DNA of 64,000 bases from Eleusine coracana subsp. coracana (GCA_032690845.1 CM064417.1:19436501-19500500); one strand, 5' to 3'; positions 34,277 through 45,780 are shown, counted from the stretch's first letter. Notes: a model not told the origin generated them from the sequence alone. Translations and numbers: made by a program.

Positions 34277-35191
34277 TGAAAGGACCAAGGGCCTACCGAG
34301 AGGGGGGGGGGTGAATCGGTAGCCGACCACGAATCCAAATACTTCAATTTCACACCACTAGAACCCAACAAGCATTGCAACGTACACAGTTCTAGTAGGC
34401 CAAGACCCTATGCATGCTAGTGTTCATGATGCAAAACAAAACGCGAAAGCTAAACATACTAGCCTATGCAAGCCACAAGTCACCCTATCAACTAGAGCAC
34501 TCAAATGCGGAATAGTAAAGAGGGGGTCAAGGAATGCTCATGATTTTTTCCTAAGGTCTCAGAAGGATGGCGCCTTCCCCTACTCCTTATTGGACCACTC
34601 CCGCCGGAGTCCCGTTCCCTTCCGTCACCAAGTGGAGTTCTCGCACACGAGCCCGCAATCACTCCCGGAGCGAAGACACGGTGTGCTTCACCGCTGCCAC
34701 CAAGGCACAAGCTCGCCTCCCTCGAGAACTTGCTGGACTCTCGGAGCCGGCACGGGCGCTCACTTGCGATGCCCCTTTCACCGACGGGCTCAAACCGTGT
34801 ACAAACGTGTGACGACCTTCACAACCGATCATGATAGGCTCGATCACCGACACCTAATCGGTCTAGGTCTCACCGTAGACCAAGAGTAACAACCTAGATC
34901 ACACCCTCGAGGACACCCTAGCCTTAGATGTGCAAGATCGCTCCTTGTTACTCTCACAAGCACTCTCAAGATATCCAATATCCTCTCCTAGTGCTCTCCT
35001 GTTTTCCTCTTGGACCTTACCAAATGCTCTCAGGTATTCCACTGGCCAAGAGTGGTCTCCAAGACCCCAGCAACAAAGTTATATAGGCTTCAAACCTCAA
35101 ACTAGTTGTTGCTCCACGAAACCAGCTTTCTGGGCCTACTGACCAGACTGTCCGATCAAAGAGCTCTGCCCACTGCTGATCTCCTGCTGAC
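34277..35191 (-). repeat. 5' LTR of S, first part
   Basis: This starts TGAAAGGACC and matches 14549 onward. It is cut at 35191 by A2. The target duplication is CTGAC (35187-35191) against CTAAC (45106-45110), one mismatch. Confidence 0.85.
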
Positions 35192-36625
35192 TGTTGGTCG
35201 TATCTACGCACCCACTTATATACCGCAAGAGGACGGTATACGATTGTAGCACTTTTTACCTTGAATTGAGTATTCCATGGTTTATCGAATCCACTGGGAC
35301 CTTAGGGATTTATTAAACAAAGTTAATAGTAAAAGATCTAGTCAAGGTTACTGTCAAGGTCAGGTTGCATGAGGGGGAGACTGGCCAACGCTCAGGTGCA
35401 TCAGACAGTAAATCTGTCGTTGCGCCGATTGGCGCGGGGATTGAGCCGATCGGCACACTAGTGAAACTAAGTCAAAGTGCGCGAGATCTATTAAATCTGG
35501 GGTTGTGCCGATCGGCGTAGGAGTCGAGCTGATCGGCACACTGGTGAATCTAAGCCAAAGTTGTTGCGCCGATCAGCGCAGGGTTGAGCCCATCGGCACA
35601 CCAGTGAGTCTAAGCCAAAGTGTTCCAGATCTTGTAAACCTATGCTGGTAAGTGAGTAGCTAGATATCTACTAGTGAGATCGTAACCAGAAAGTCTAATT
35701 GAATAGCATCATAATGGGTAATTACATAGATCAATGAAAACCTATAATGAGTAAGACCACGATGCTTTCCGAGCGGCTCCCTATTCATCGCAGCGGGGAG
35801 GAAACCCTTAATCGCTCGGGTATCTTACCCTACTCAACTATCCAATAGTACTGCGCAGGCTTAGTGCTGTCACTGCTAAACCACACTACTGGCATCATCA
35901 AGCAACCATAATCACTACAATGTCCGAATACTATCCTAATCACCACGATTAAGATAATATCTACTTACTTAGCCTAGAACTAAGCAATTGGAATAAGCAC
36001 ATGCATGATTATAGAATCAAGATAGACAAATCACCAAAACCATCATCAACATATTCAATCATCCTTGAGATACATAGTGTAAGATTCATCCCCGTCGAGA
36101 TGGCCTATCTTGATGGATCAACTCTTGACTCCAATGGTTCTTGAAACTCAACTAGAGATCTATTCTAATGGGGAAGCCCTGGTGGCTCTAACTCACGGAT
36201 CTGGTGTTCCTCTGTCGCCTCCCCTTCTGCGGCGAGGGTTTACAAGTATTTATAGGGGTTCTACTCGTAAAGGACTCGGTTTCTAGCAAATAAGCCGGAA
36301 AGGAAAATGCTCACATGGCAGCTATAGAAGACAGAGGAACCGACACGGGGAAGAAATTAGAGAAGACACGGCTTCCGCCGATCGGCTCATGGGCTGCACC
36401 AATCAGCGCACTGGGCTTCTTCACTGCTTTTCGTCGATTCTGGACTCCTGTCCTCTCTATCCTCGCATTAATCACCAATTTTACCTGTTTCTGCAATAAA
36501 GCTCCAAAACAACGCATATACAAATATATAGGCAATATCACAGGTAAATGGCCTAAATTAGTATCAGTTATGCTTTAATTGGGGTAATATTCACATATAA
36601 AAGGGGCACTTGGGAAGTGCCAACA
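35192..36625 (-). repeat. 3' LTR of A2
   Basis: 1434 bases, from TGTTGGTCG to GTGCCAACA. Minus-strand TATAAATA at 36247-36254. The segment 36300-36372 is the reverse complement of 44618-44691 in the other LTR, and about 150 bases present there are missing here. Confidence 0.88.
36247..36254 (-). promoter_or_regulatory. TATA box in the LTR of A2
   Basis: CCCCTATAAATACTTG on the minus strand, repeated at 44549-44556 in the 5' LTR, where it would drive the genomic RNA. Confidence 0.65.
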
Positions 36626-38090
36626 GTTCCCCCACACTTAAACCTTTGCTCGTCCCGAGTAAACTAAAAGAAAGAAAAATAAAAAAACATACTCTTTCTA
36701 TCATAAAAGATATCTCAAATCAGCAAATGTTGAGCATTGTTCTATTGTGGTGTATTTCATATTGGTATTCAGTAAAATAGATCAAATATGGGCATAAGCT
36801 TAAAGTTCTCCCCAAAGCAAAAGATCATGTCCAATTCATAAATTATAACTTTTCCACACATGAAAATCACTTAAAAGATTGTTGTGAACATAGAGAATCT
36901 ATCTTCCAAATAATCCAAGGCAACAACTCATCTTTCAAATCACTCAACCAATATTCTACATCATAATGATCAAATAATATTAGTGTAAGGCTTATATGAG
37001 TAGCTAGGTGAGGTAATTCAAGGATTGCAAACATAAATCAATAATATATTGTAGTGCTAGGAGATTATTCTTCGTTGGAATTATAGAAACTTATCAAGAT
37101 GGCAATTAAGAAAGAAAAATTTAAGAAAGGACTCAGACTTTGGATATGTGGACATGTGCATAGCAAAAAATTTGATCTTGGAAGATTGCACATGGTTGGA
37201 ATGATTCATGGCTATATTGAATTTCGAGAATAAGCATGTCATATATCATCCCCCACACTTAAAATTTTGCTAGTCCCTTAGCAAACAACAGAGTTTTTTT
37301 TACACATCTCTGCTACGCCGATCGGCTCAGGGTGCGCCGATCGGCTCTCAACCCAAATTTACCAATATTTGTTGGTATTTTGATTTGTCTGGCATCAACT
37401 TTTATTCAAGAATTAAATATAGCCAAAAATATAGGATGTGGTCAAGGAATGATACTCAACAAGATGTTTTGGGTTTATGGTAGTGTACTCAATGGAATTG
37501 AATTTTTGCATGAGTAATTTAAAGGCTAGAAAAAGATACACAAAGAATTAAATCCTAACCGAACTCAACCATCAATTTAATGTTTATCTACATATCAAAG
37601 GTTCATGAGTATTGTTCAAAATATGGCATTGGTAGGTAAGGATCTTGAAAAACAATAAATTCTAAAGTTCACAACATGAAAATTTATTTTTGAAAGGATT
37701 GGTACTAAGTTATCATTACAAACTAGACAACACAAATGAAGCACATGGGTACTCAAAATTGCTCCACATAAGACATATTTGCCGAATAATCATTAAGTCT
37801 AAGTTCGAAATTTTATTCAATGCTCAACACTATTTGATCTTCATCAACACTTTTCAAGAAAGAATAAATAATTCAATTCTCCTAATAGAGCATAACCGCC
37901 ACCATTATATTAAGATCAAAACTTGAATACATGATGATGATTTTTGCACACACTTGCATGAAAATAAAAGTACTACTAACACACTTGCATGAAAATAAAC
38001 ACACTACTAACACACTTGCATGAAAATAAACACACTACTAAAACACTTGCATGAAAGTAAACACACCCGATACATGGTTTCCCAACCCGC
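36626..38090 (-). other. 3' untranslated region of A2 with polypurine tract
   Basis: GTTCCCCCACACTTAAACC beside the LTR is a purine run on the minus strand (36626-36640). A second, similar block (CCCCCACACTTAAAATTTTG) lies at 37250-37269. The tract is AT-rich, with two GCCGATCGGC sites (37317, 37336) and no supported gene. Confidence 0.65.
37949..38066. repeat. Four tandem copies of a 31-base unit
   Basis: CACTTGCATGAAA recurs at 37951, 37982, 38013 and 38044, an exact 31-base period. The units contain ATAAACACACTACTAA with small changes in the first and last copies. Confidence 0.9.
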
Positions 38091-39758
38091 TCACACACAC
38101 ATAGATAAAAGAAAACGCAAACCAGGAAACCGATACACGTGCCAACTCCTAGGCACTCTAGTCATCCGAAGGTGGAGTCGGTGGCTGATCGAAGCCATAG
38201 CACCGCGCCTTGAGTCGCTCGAACTCCTCCACCATCGCATCATGGTTGTACCTCTATTGGGACGTGGCTTCCTCCACACGCTCGATGTAGTGCATGTTGT
38301 TGTCGAGGTACCCCTGCATGGGCACGAAAAAGTCTGCACCGGGCACAGGAGGCACCACTGGTACACGCCCTTGGTACCTGTAGTCAATGCTTGCGCTGCA
38401 ATAGGGTGCGCCGACCGGTCCGTTGCCTGCGCCGATCGGCGCAGAGGGCTGTGAACCGCCTGCTGCGTCGCTCCACCCTGACTGGTACTGCTGGTACTTC
38501 TAGCGTGACCCCCAGGAATCCCACTCGCCACCGGCTGCTGTAGATGTCTCCGGCTGTCGAACCCGCCCACGACGGTCCTTGAGAACTCGCCCCCCCTCCA
38601 AGAGACCTTCCTCAAGTCAATTTGCTCCCTCCAGCTTGCGAGGGAGAAAAACTCCTAGCTCCACACACAGGAGCTTTACGTTGGTGCCGCCGACATGGAA
38701 GCCAGCGCGAACACTTCCCGTGACAAAATTGCCACGAGTCATATTCTCGCCGATCTCCGTCACGCACTCCCACTTGTCGTCGTGCCCTCCCGGTCCGTTG
38801 CTGTCGCAGACGAGGGCTGCTAGGCCTTGAAGATAGGCCCCGAAGGCCAACTTCTTGCTTGCCTGGCCCCTCTTGTTGAGCCAACTCCGCACCATCACGG
38901 ACATGGGATTACAATGAGACGGACTCACGATGGCGTTGAAGAGCCACTGCGAGTCCGCATGGTGACGTTGCTGGAGTCAACCTTGTCGCATATGCGTGCC
39001 GCCAACCACCGATGGAAAACTTGAATGGTCAGGTTGGGGATGTTGCCGCGCTTCATCTCCTCTATGAACGAGAGCCGCCTCCAAAAGGAGTCCAACTCCC
39101 CACATCCCAAGATGCCGGCGACGTCGGCGTCGGCGTCGAAGCCGAAGGCTTGAGCCGCCACCTCCATGGTCACCGTGTGGCTGATGTCGCGGACGCGGAA
39201 GTTGACGGCCTCACTACCGTCTTCGACGGTGCCAAGCCTCATCATAGAAGCAACCTCGGTGATGACATCGAGGTTGTAGTCCATGGGGAGGAGGTGAAAA
39301 TCCACCCAGCCGAGGTTGTCTAGCATCCTCCTTAAGTCCTCCCACATGCCGAGCGAGGTGAGGAAGGTCTCGTCCAGGTCGAAGTTGGGGACGAACCTTC
39401 CCCTCACCGCGAGGTAGTGCCACTGTTCCTCTATGCTCAGGAGGGTGAAGCCCTCCTCCACCATCTGCGGCATGAATGCCGGTGGCGGTGGTGATGTGGG
39501 AACCCCATGGCTCGCCGCCGTTTGGCTCCTCGTAGCACGCCCTATTGCAAGGGACGCGCCGGAGACGGAGTGGCGGGCGCGGACCTTGTATGTCGCCGCC
39601 GCCAAGCCGGTGGATGCACTACCCACCGACATGTCATCACGAGCCTCGGAGCCACCCCTCGTCGAGGAGTTACCGCTCGACTCGCTGCTGTCGCCGGAAC
39701 TGCTCCCCCGACACAGCCTCTTGCCCAACTTGCCGACGAAGGAGCGGAGACGATCCAT
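38091..39758 (-). pseudogene. Second ORF of A2 (Athila ORF-like), frameshifted
   Basis: The ATG at 39758 opens 277 codons: a basic, Ser-rich start (MDRLRSFVGKLGKRLCRGSS), then HYLAVRGRFVPNFDLDETFL and VFHRWLAARICDKVD. A frameshift near 38960 moves the reading to 38928-38617 (VMVRSWLNKRGQASKKLAFG) and then to 38615-38091, giving perhaps 550 residues in all. The general form (VxGRxVPNxxLD, then xFxRWLA) is like the extra ORF of Athila-type elements, and position-wise matches the second ORF of A1. No transmembrane segment or enzyme motif is visible. One palindrome (38431) is inside. GC content is much higher than in the flanks. Confidence 0.65.
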
Positions 39759-40998
39759 CTGCGAGGAATGCGGAACATGTGCGAGATCATGGGTAGTGGG
39801 GAAGGTGGAGAGATTATCGGGATGGTGTGCTGAATGGGGGCGCCTGACCTCCCTTTTTTAGTGCGGAAGACTTCCAGGAGAAGGAACCGCCATAAAATTT
39901 CAAAATTTGAGAGCGCGACGATCGGCATGGGTACTACGCTGATCGGCAGAATTCAAATTCTGAATGCTCTGACCACTCTAATGCTTGATTCCCCTGCTTC
40001 ATGTCGCTTCCTGACACATCATGTTGGTTGGCAGGGGAACAAGAGGGAATCCTGATGTCTTGTTGGCGGCGCCGATCGGCGCGGGCCCGCGTCGATCGGC
40101 ACGCTGTCTCCTTTTCAGCTTTTGGTCAATTCCGTGTCTCCTCTGTACTGCACACCTGCATAATAATCATACCTGTTCCTCAAAATCAATGCGTGCCGCC
40201 TTTGTTGCCCATTGGGAACATCTTGGGTACCCGCGCCGATAGGCGCAGTAGGGCACCGAACGGTGCAAGTCCCTTGCAACTCGTCTTTAGATCTAGCGCT
40301 GATTCTGATGCCTCGTGTTCATCTCTTTTACCTAATTTCCACTTCTCCAATGTTCCTGTAGTATTGGCATACGTGTTGGGGCTCATCTAGTGAACACGCC
40401 GATCGGCGCTGACTTGCGCCGATCGGCGCAACGTCCGTTTTTGCTTCTGGCCCCTCACTTCTTTGCTAGATGTTGTCTTCCTTAAAAATAGCTCTGTCTC
40501 CAAAAATTATTGTGCTAGTTTAGCACTCCTTCAATTCTGGGTGTCGTCGGCCTTCTGTCCTGACTTGGGCAATGCTGAGCCGATCGGCGCAAGCTCTTTT
40601 CCTTCCTGTTTTTGGTCTTTTTTTTTATATTCCTGTATTGTTAGTCTACAGTATGTATATACACAGTTTTGAATGAATAAACAAATAACGCAAGAGCACA
40701 CAAGAATTAAGCACACACTTTTGTAATTTTTTTATTTTATTCGGGAGATTATTTTTATCACAAGCAAGCAAATTTTAAAAACACCGGGTTGCCCTCCCGG
40801 CCAGCACTAATTAACCAAATGAAATGGGTTGCCCTCCCATAAGCACTAAATAACTTCTAAATCCACCGATCATTGGGTTGCCTCCCAAGAGCGCTCTAGT
40901 TATTTAAAGGTCAAAGAGCTCGACCTCCCCGCAAACAATCAATCCTTAGTGTCGCGGTGCGGGATGTGAGGCCGCGACACTACAAGGTTATCTTATCT
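39759..40998 (-). other. Spacer between protease and second ORF of A2
   Basis: About 1.2 kb with no supported gene. It carries exact GCCGATCGGC at 40071, 40398, 40418 and 40579 plus variants (39919, 40092, 40236). At 40785-40895 three copies of a GGGTTGCC(C)TCCC motif occur at intervals of about 38-52 bases; this motif is common in Athila-type spacers as I recall it. Confidence 0.6.
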
Positions 40999-41792
40999 TC
41001 ATGGTTCATATAGCTTGAACGACCTATCCATACATCCCCTCCAATTACTTTTGACGCCTCGATGCCACGGTGTCTTGTATCTTTTCACTTCATCAATAGC
41101 ACGACACTCTTCTCCCTTTGGGCGAAACTTTAAAGAGTAGGGAGTCCCACTTATATCGAAGCTTATCTCACCACTCCCAACATCAATACTTCCCTTTGCT
41201 GTCCTAAGGAAGGATCTACCTAAGATCGACGGGGTCCTCGTCCTCTTATCCATATCAAGCACAATAAAATCAACAGGGACGATATGATCTCTAATTTGAA
41301 CAGGCACATCCTCAGCAATTCCATCTGGGAAGCGTACCGATTGACGGCTAACTCCAAATACATATCCGTAGGCTCTAATTCAGGCAAATTGAGATTTGTG
41401 AATATATGACGGGGCATAACACTTACGCTTGCTCCAAGATCGCACAAGAACCTATCAAATATCCTTGTTCCAATCATGCATTAGATGTTTGGTGATCCAG
41501 GGTCGGGTTTCTTCTCTAGTGCAACATCATTGATTGCCGCCGTTAGTTCCTTAGTGACCTTCACAACCTCCTCAGAAACTAGAGACTTCTTGTTTTGCAT
41601 CATGTACTTAATGTACTTGGCATAGGTGGGAACTTGGATAGCGTCAACAAAAGGGACATTGATGTAAAGCTTCTTCATAATATCGATGAATCTTGCAAAC
41701 TGCTCGTCGTGTTGTCGCGCTCTTTCTGTCTTTGTCGGTAGTTGAGTATCTAGAAACGTGGCAGAGCCATGCTCTTCTGTCTCCACGCCCAT
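40999..41792 (-). pseudogene. Protease region of A2
   Basis: Frames 41792-41481 (linker; MKKLYINVPFVDAIQVPTYA), 41477-41220 (LCDLGASVSVMP, catalytic Asp kept) and 41307-40999 (VDFIVLDMDKRTRTPSILGR) together make an Athila-type retropepsin, split by a stop and a shift near 41320. Nothing resembling RT follows. Four palindromes (41825-41903) lie just upstream, where they interrupt the coding sequence. Confidence 0.75.
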
Positions 41793-41824
41793 CTTCAGAC
41801 CAGAGAGATCATCATCCTCCTTGC

Positions 41825-41903
41825 GCCGATCGGCACTTTCAGGGAGCCGATCGGCTCCGACAGGGTCGTCGCGCCGATCGGCGCCGGGTGTGCGCCGATC
41901 GGC
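41825..41903. repeat. Cluster of four GCCGATCGGC palindromes in A2
   Basis: Exact sites at 41825-41834, 41846-41855, 41873-41882 and 41894-41903, the last two within the longer palindrome GCGCCGATCGGCGC. They sit in the gag-protease linker. Confidence 0.9.
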
Positions 41904-42128
41904 GCGGGGCTTCTTTGCTCCCGCAGAGTGTTCTGGATCTTCTATTTGTTTTCTTGATCACATAGCTATTGCCTTCAACTATTCTACAGACATCGTATTG
42001 CCAGGAATAGCCCCTTATTGCCTTGAATGGCTTGCGATAGCTGTCCCATCTATTGCTCCATAATCTTGGTATGCTTCAAAATCTGCTCATTGCAGCTCCC
42101 AATTTCTATCACCTTGTCATTAACTCTC

Positions 42129-43361
42129 TCAAAGGACACGATCAATCTCCTTGAATCTAGCTTGATTGTCCTTGTTGATCTTCTCTTGAGCTTGGAAGAA
42201 CTCATGACATTGGAGACGAAGTGGGATAGAGTTTTGCATGGATGAACTAGGAGAGAAAGAACTCCTTTGTTGTTGATATTGGGGCTTCCATCCACTATTC
42301 TTCATATCTTCTAACATCTTCATCTTTTCAGGGTAATCTTTCTGCACATGACCAAATTCTCCATACTCACTACATGTTGAGCGTGATTCCGCTAGCTTGA
42401 GTGTCTCTTCCTTAGAGATATGAAGATTATTGTCCAAACTTCTTTGAATAGATCGAGGCGATCTATAATCAATTCTTCCTAAGTCTTCTCAATCACACTC
42501 TTCGCTACTCCTTTTGAAGGTTGCAAATTCCTTGAGCTTCTCTCACCATCCCACGATTGATTTTCAACTAACAACTTGATCAAACACCGGTGAGGGTTTT
42601 TGACATGAATGATCCTGCAGCTGAGGCATCCAAATGTTGACGTGACAAAAGATTCAATCCTGTGTAGACCTTCTCAACAACTTCTCCAACCGTCAGACCA
42701 TGATGAGGGCATGCTTCCATATGCTCATTGTATCTTTCCCATGCTTCTCCAATGCTCTCATCAATATTCTATGTAAATCCAAGAATCTTATTTTTCAAAG
42801 CTTGAGTCTTACCGGGGGGGGGGGGGGGGGGGGGGGGGAGTATTTGGCTAAGAATTCAGCTGCTAATGTGTTCCACACCGTTTCCACTATGTTTTCCAAT
42901 CCATTGTACCATTGCTTGGGGCGTCCAACTAGAGAGAAGGGGAACAACCTCACACACGCTTGATCTCCTGTCAATCCCGCTATCTTGAATGTGCTGCAAA
43001 CTTCAAGGAACTGTTGCAAGTGATAATTGGGATCTTCTGAACCTGTGAACGGTTGTTTTGCCACTATTCCAACATATCTATCCAATTGATACGGAAGTTG
43101 ATCCTGAGCTTCTTGGAAATCTGTCTTGACAATACTAGTTTATTGTGGCTTGAGACGATTAACCATAGGCACCTCTGCCATCTCCTCTTCTTCTTGCTCT
43201 TGAACTGAGTCTTCTATTGTGAATAATACTCGAGGTATTGCGCGGACTGCTTCCAAATCTCCAAGTGACTTGCTTCTCTTCTCCGCTGTTCTCTTCTTGT
43301 GTAAGAGTCTTTCTGGATCATCGACGTAATTAGAGGGTTAGTTTGACTTAGGACCGTCCAT
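42129..43361 (-). pseudogene. gag of A2, broken
   Basis: The ATG at 43361 is followed by an early stop. The gag core is at 43085-42795 (DPNYHLQQFLEVCSTFKIAG, then RLFPFSLVGRPKQWYNGLEN). It runs into a run of 25 G (42814-42838; Pro codons on the coding strand). A degenerate knuckle (C-x2-Y-x4-H-x5-Y-P) lies near 42370, in 42437-42129. Stops and shifts throughout. Confidence 0.75.
42814..42838. repeat. Run of 25 G in gag of A2
   Basis: An uninterrupted G run in the plus strand. It coincides with a frame break in gag. The true length is uncertain because such runs are error-prone in replication and sequencing. Confidence 0.85.
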
Positions 43362-43492
43362 ACCTGTTAGTTTCACTTAACAGAATATATGTACTAGAGA
43401 GACAAGTAAAGCATAATGACTAAACACTAATACATCAAACAATGTTTAAAAACCTGCTATGGTCCCTGGCAACGGCGCCAAAAAATAGAGCT
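43362..43492 (-). other. Leader and primer-binding site of A2 (tRNA-Asp type)
   Basis: At 43464-43480 the minus strand reads TGGCGCCGTTGCCAGGG, one mismatch from the tRNA-Asp site, 12 bases from the LTR. Confidence 0.8.
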
Positions 43493-45105
43493 TGTTGGTC
43501 ATATCTACGCACCCACTTATATACCGCAAGAGGACGGTGTATGATTATAGCACTTTTTCCCTTGAATTGAGTATTCCAAGGTTTATCGAACCCACTGGGC
43601 CCTTAGGGATTTATTAAACAAAGTTAACAGTAAAAGATCTAGTCAAGGCTACTGTCAAGGTCAGGTTGCATGAGGGAGAGACTGGCCAGCGCAAAGGTGC
43701 GCCAGACAGTAAATCTGTCGTTGCGCCGATTGGCGCGGGGATTGAGCCGATCGGCACACTAGTGAAACTAAGTCAAAGTGCGTGAGATCTATTAAATCTA
43801 GAATTGTGCCGATCGGCGTAGGAGTTGAGCCGATCGGCACACTGGTGAATCTAAGCCAAAGTTGTTGCGCTGATCGGCGCAGGGTTGAGCCGATCGGCAC
43901 ACCAGTGAGTCTAAGCCAAAGTGTTCCAGATTTTATAAACCTATGCTGGTAAGTGAGTAGCTAGATATCTACTAGTGAGATCGTAACCAAAAAGTCTAAT
44001 TGAATAGCATCATAATGGGTAATTACATAGATCAATGAAAACCTATAATGAGTAAGACCACCCTGCTTTCTGAGCGGCTCCCTATTTATCGCAGCGGGGA
44101 GGAAACCCTTAATCGCTCGAGTATCTTACCCTACTCAACTATCCAATAGTGCTGCGTAGGCTTTGTGCTGTCACCACTAAACCATACTACTAGCATCATC
44201 AAGCAACCATAATCAATACAATGTCCGAATACTATCCTAATTACCATGATTAAGATAATATCTACTTACTTAGCCTAGAACTAAGCAATTGGAATAAGCA
44301 CATGCATGATTATAGAATCAAGATAGACAAATCACCAAAACCATCATCAACATATTCAATCATCCTTGAGATACATAGAGTAAGATTCATCCCCGTCGAG
44401 ATGGCCTACCTTGACGGATCAACTCTTGACTCCAATTGTTCTTGAAACTCAACTAGAGATCTATTCTAACGGGGCAAGCCCCGGTGGCTCTAACTCACGG
44501 ATCTGGTGTCCCTCTGTCGCCTCCCCTTCTACGACGAGGGTTTACAAGTATTTATAGGGGTTCTACTCGTAAAGGACTCGTTTTCTAGCAAATAAGGTGA
44601 TTGCGCTGATCGGCGCAGGCCGTGTCTTCTCTGCTTTCTTCCCCGAGTCGGTTCCTCTGTCTTCCACAGCTGCCATGTGGGCCTTTTCCTTCGAGATAAA
44701 GTCTTGTACTGCACGTTAAGATCTTGGAGTTTCATAAATCTTCTTGAAGTTCCATAATTCTTCTTAGACAAATATCTTCAAGTGTCTTGCGTAGATAAAC
44801 TTCCATAAACATGCGGAATGGGCCTCAGTCACTTCTATGGGTCAAAACACCCTTGCGCTAATCGGCTCATGGGCTACGCCGATCGGCGCACTAGACTTCT
44901 TTAGTGCTTTTCGTTGGTTCTAGACTCCTGTCTTCTCCATCATCGCATTAATCACCAATTTTACCTGTTTCTACAATAAAGCTCCAAAACAACACATATA
45001 CAAATATATAGGCAATATCACAGGTAAATGGCCTAAATTAGTATCAATTATGCTCTAATTAGGGTAATATCCACATATAAAAGGGGCACTTGGGAAGTGC
45101 CAACA
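43493..45105 (-). repeat. 5' LTR of A2
   Basis: 1613 bases, 179 longer than the 3' LTR. Exact palindromes at 43746, 43808, 43829, 43889 and 44878. The segment 44618-44691 is inverted relative to the other LTR. Confidence 0.88.
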
Positions 45106-45270
45106 CTAACCGGACCGTACTGTTAGCTGACCGGACCGTCCGGTCCATTTCTCTCTCCAGTCTAGAAACATTTCAGACTCAGCTTCCTCTCTGCCTTGTG
45201 CAACTCATACTGACCGGACCATCCGATCACTATGAATCCTGGCACAGACAGACTCCTCACTGCTCACTGT
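45106..45270 (-). repeat. 5' LTR of S, middle part
   Basis: This short piece lies between A2 and K. It contains two palindrome copies (45129-45145 and 45212-45228) and ends with ACTGT (45266-45270), the left target duplication of K. Confidence 0.85.
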
Positions 45271-45780
45271 TGTTGGGGAACGGGTAGGCTACGATAGCAT
45301 ATAAAATTTCTACCGTTCAACCAGGAAACCTTGCAAGAGAGGATCATGGATCGTTACCACTAGACGCGCAGGCGGAGCGGAAGCGAATGTTGGAGCAGCT
45401 CGATCCAACGTAGTCGCGCGTCAGTGTAGAGGAAGTAGTCGATCACGTCAATCGTCTCCTTCTAGTCCAGCCGTCGGCACCGCAGCAACAGCAGCGCCTC
45501 CTCGCGGTATCCACACGTACGGGGTTGGAGCACCGTGCGCGGCGTGCTAGCACCGGCAACACGATTAGGGTTTTGTGGGTGAGAAAGAGGAGCACGACGG
45601 CTAGGGTTAAGGACTGGTGGAATCACCTGCGCCTTAAGCCCCTCCTCCACTTAAATAGACCCTTCTAATGGGCCTCGACTAGTTGGCCCATTAGTGGACT
45701 AATTCCTCACACGGATCAATATCCGTATGACCCTCACATACGGATCAAATCCGTATTGTCTCTTGGGCATATCTCCAACA
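45271..45780 (-). repeat. 3' LTR of K
   Basis: Starts TGTTGGGGAACG and ends ATCTCCAACA. Differences from the other copy are at about 45423 and 45429 (TCAGTGTAGAGG against TCGGTGTACAGG). A minus-strand TATTTAAG (45650-45657) is the likely TATA box. Confidence 0.95.

Larger units (their letters stand above)
35192..45105 (-). mobile_element. Element A2: Athila-like non-autonomous element rich in a GCCGATCGGC palindrome
   Basis: LTRs 35192-36625 and 43493-45105; target duplication CTGAC (35187-35191) against CTAAC (45106-45110). The tRNA-Asp primer site (43464-43480) sets minus orientation. Inside are broken gag, a protease region and a large second ORF; RT, RNase H and integrase are absent. I count 19 exact GCCGATCGGC sites in its 9.9 kb, in LTRs, spacers and coding parts; chance alone predicts about 0.01. 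The LTRs differ by an inverted segment and a length change. Confidence 0.9.

Noticed and set aside
37949..38066. Tandem repeats as a CRISPR array
   Set aside because: Units are directly adjacent with no unique spacers, and the sequence is a plant retrotransposon.
39433..39861. Plus-strand frames opposite the second ORF of A2
   Set aside because: Antisense shadows of the minus-strand ORF in a GC-rich region.
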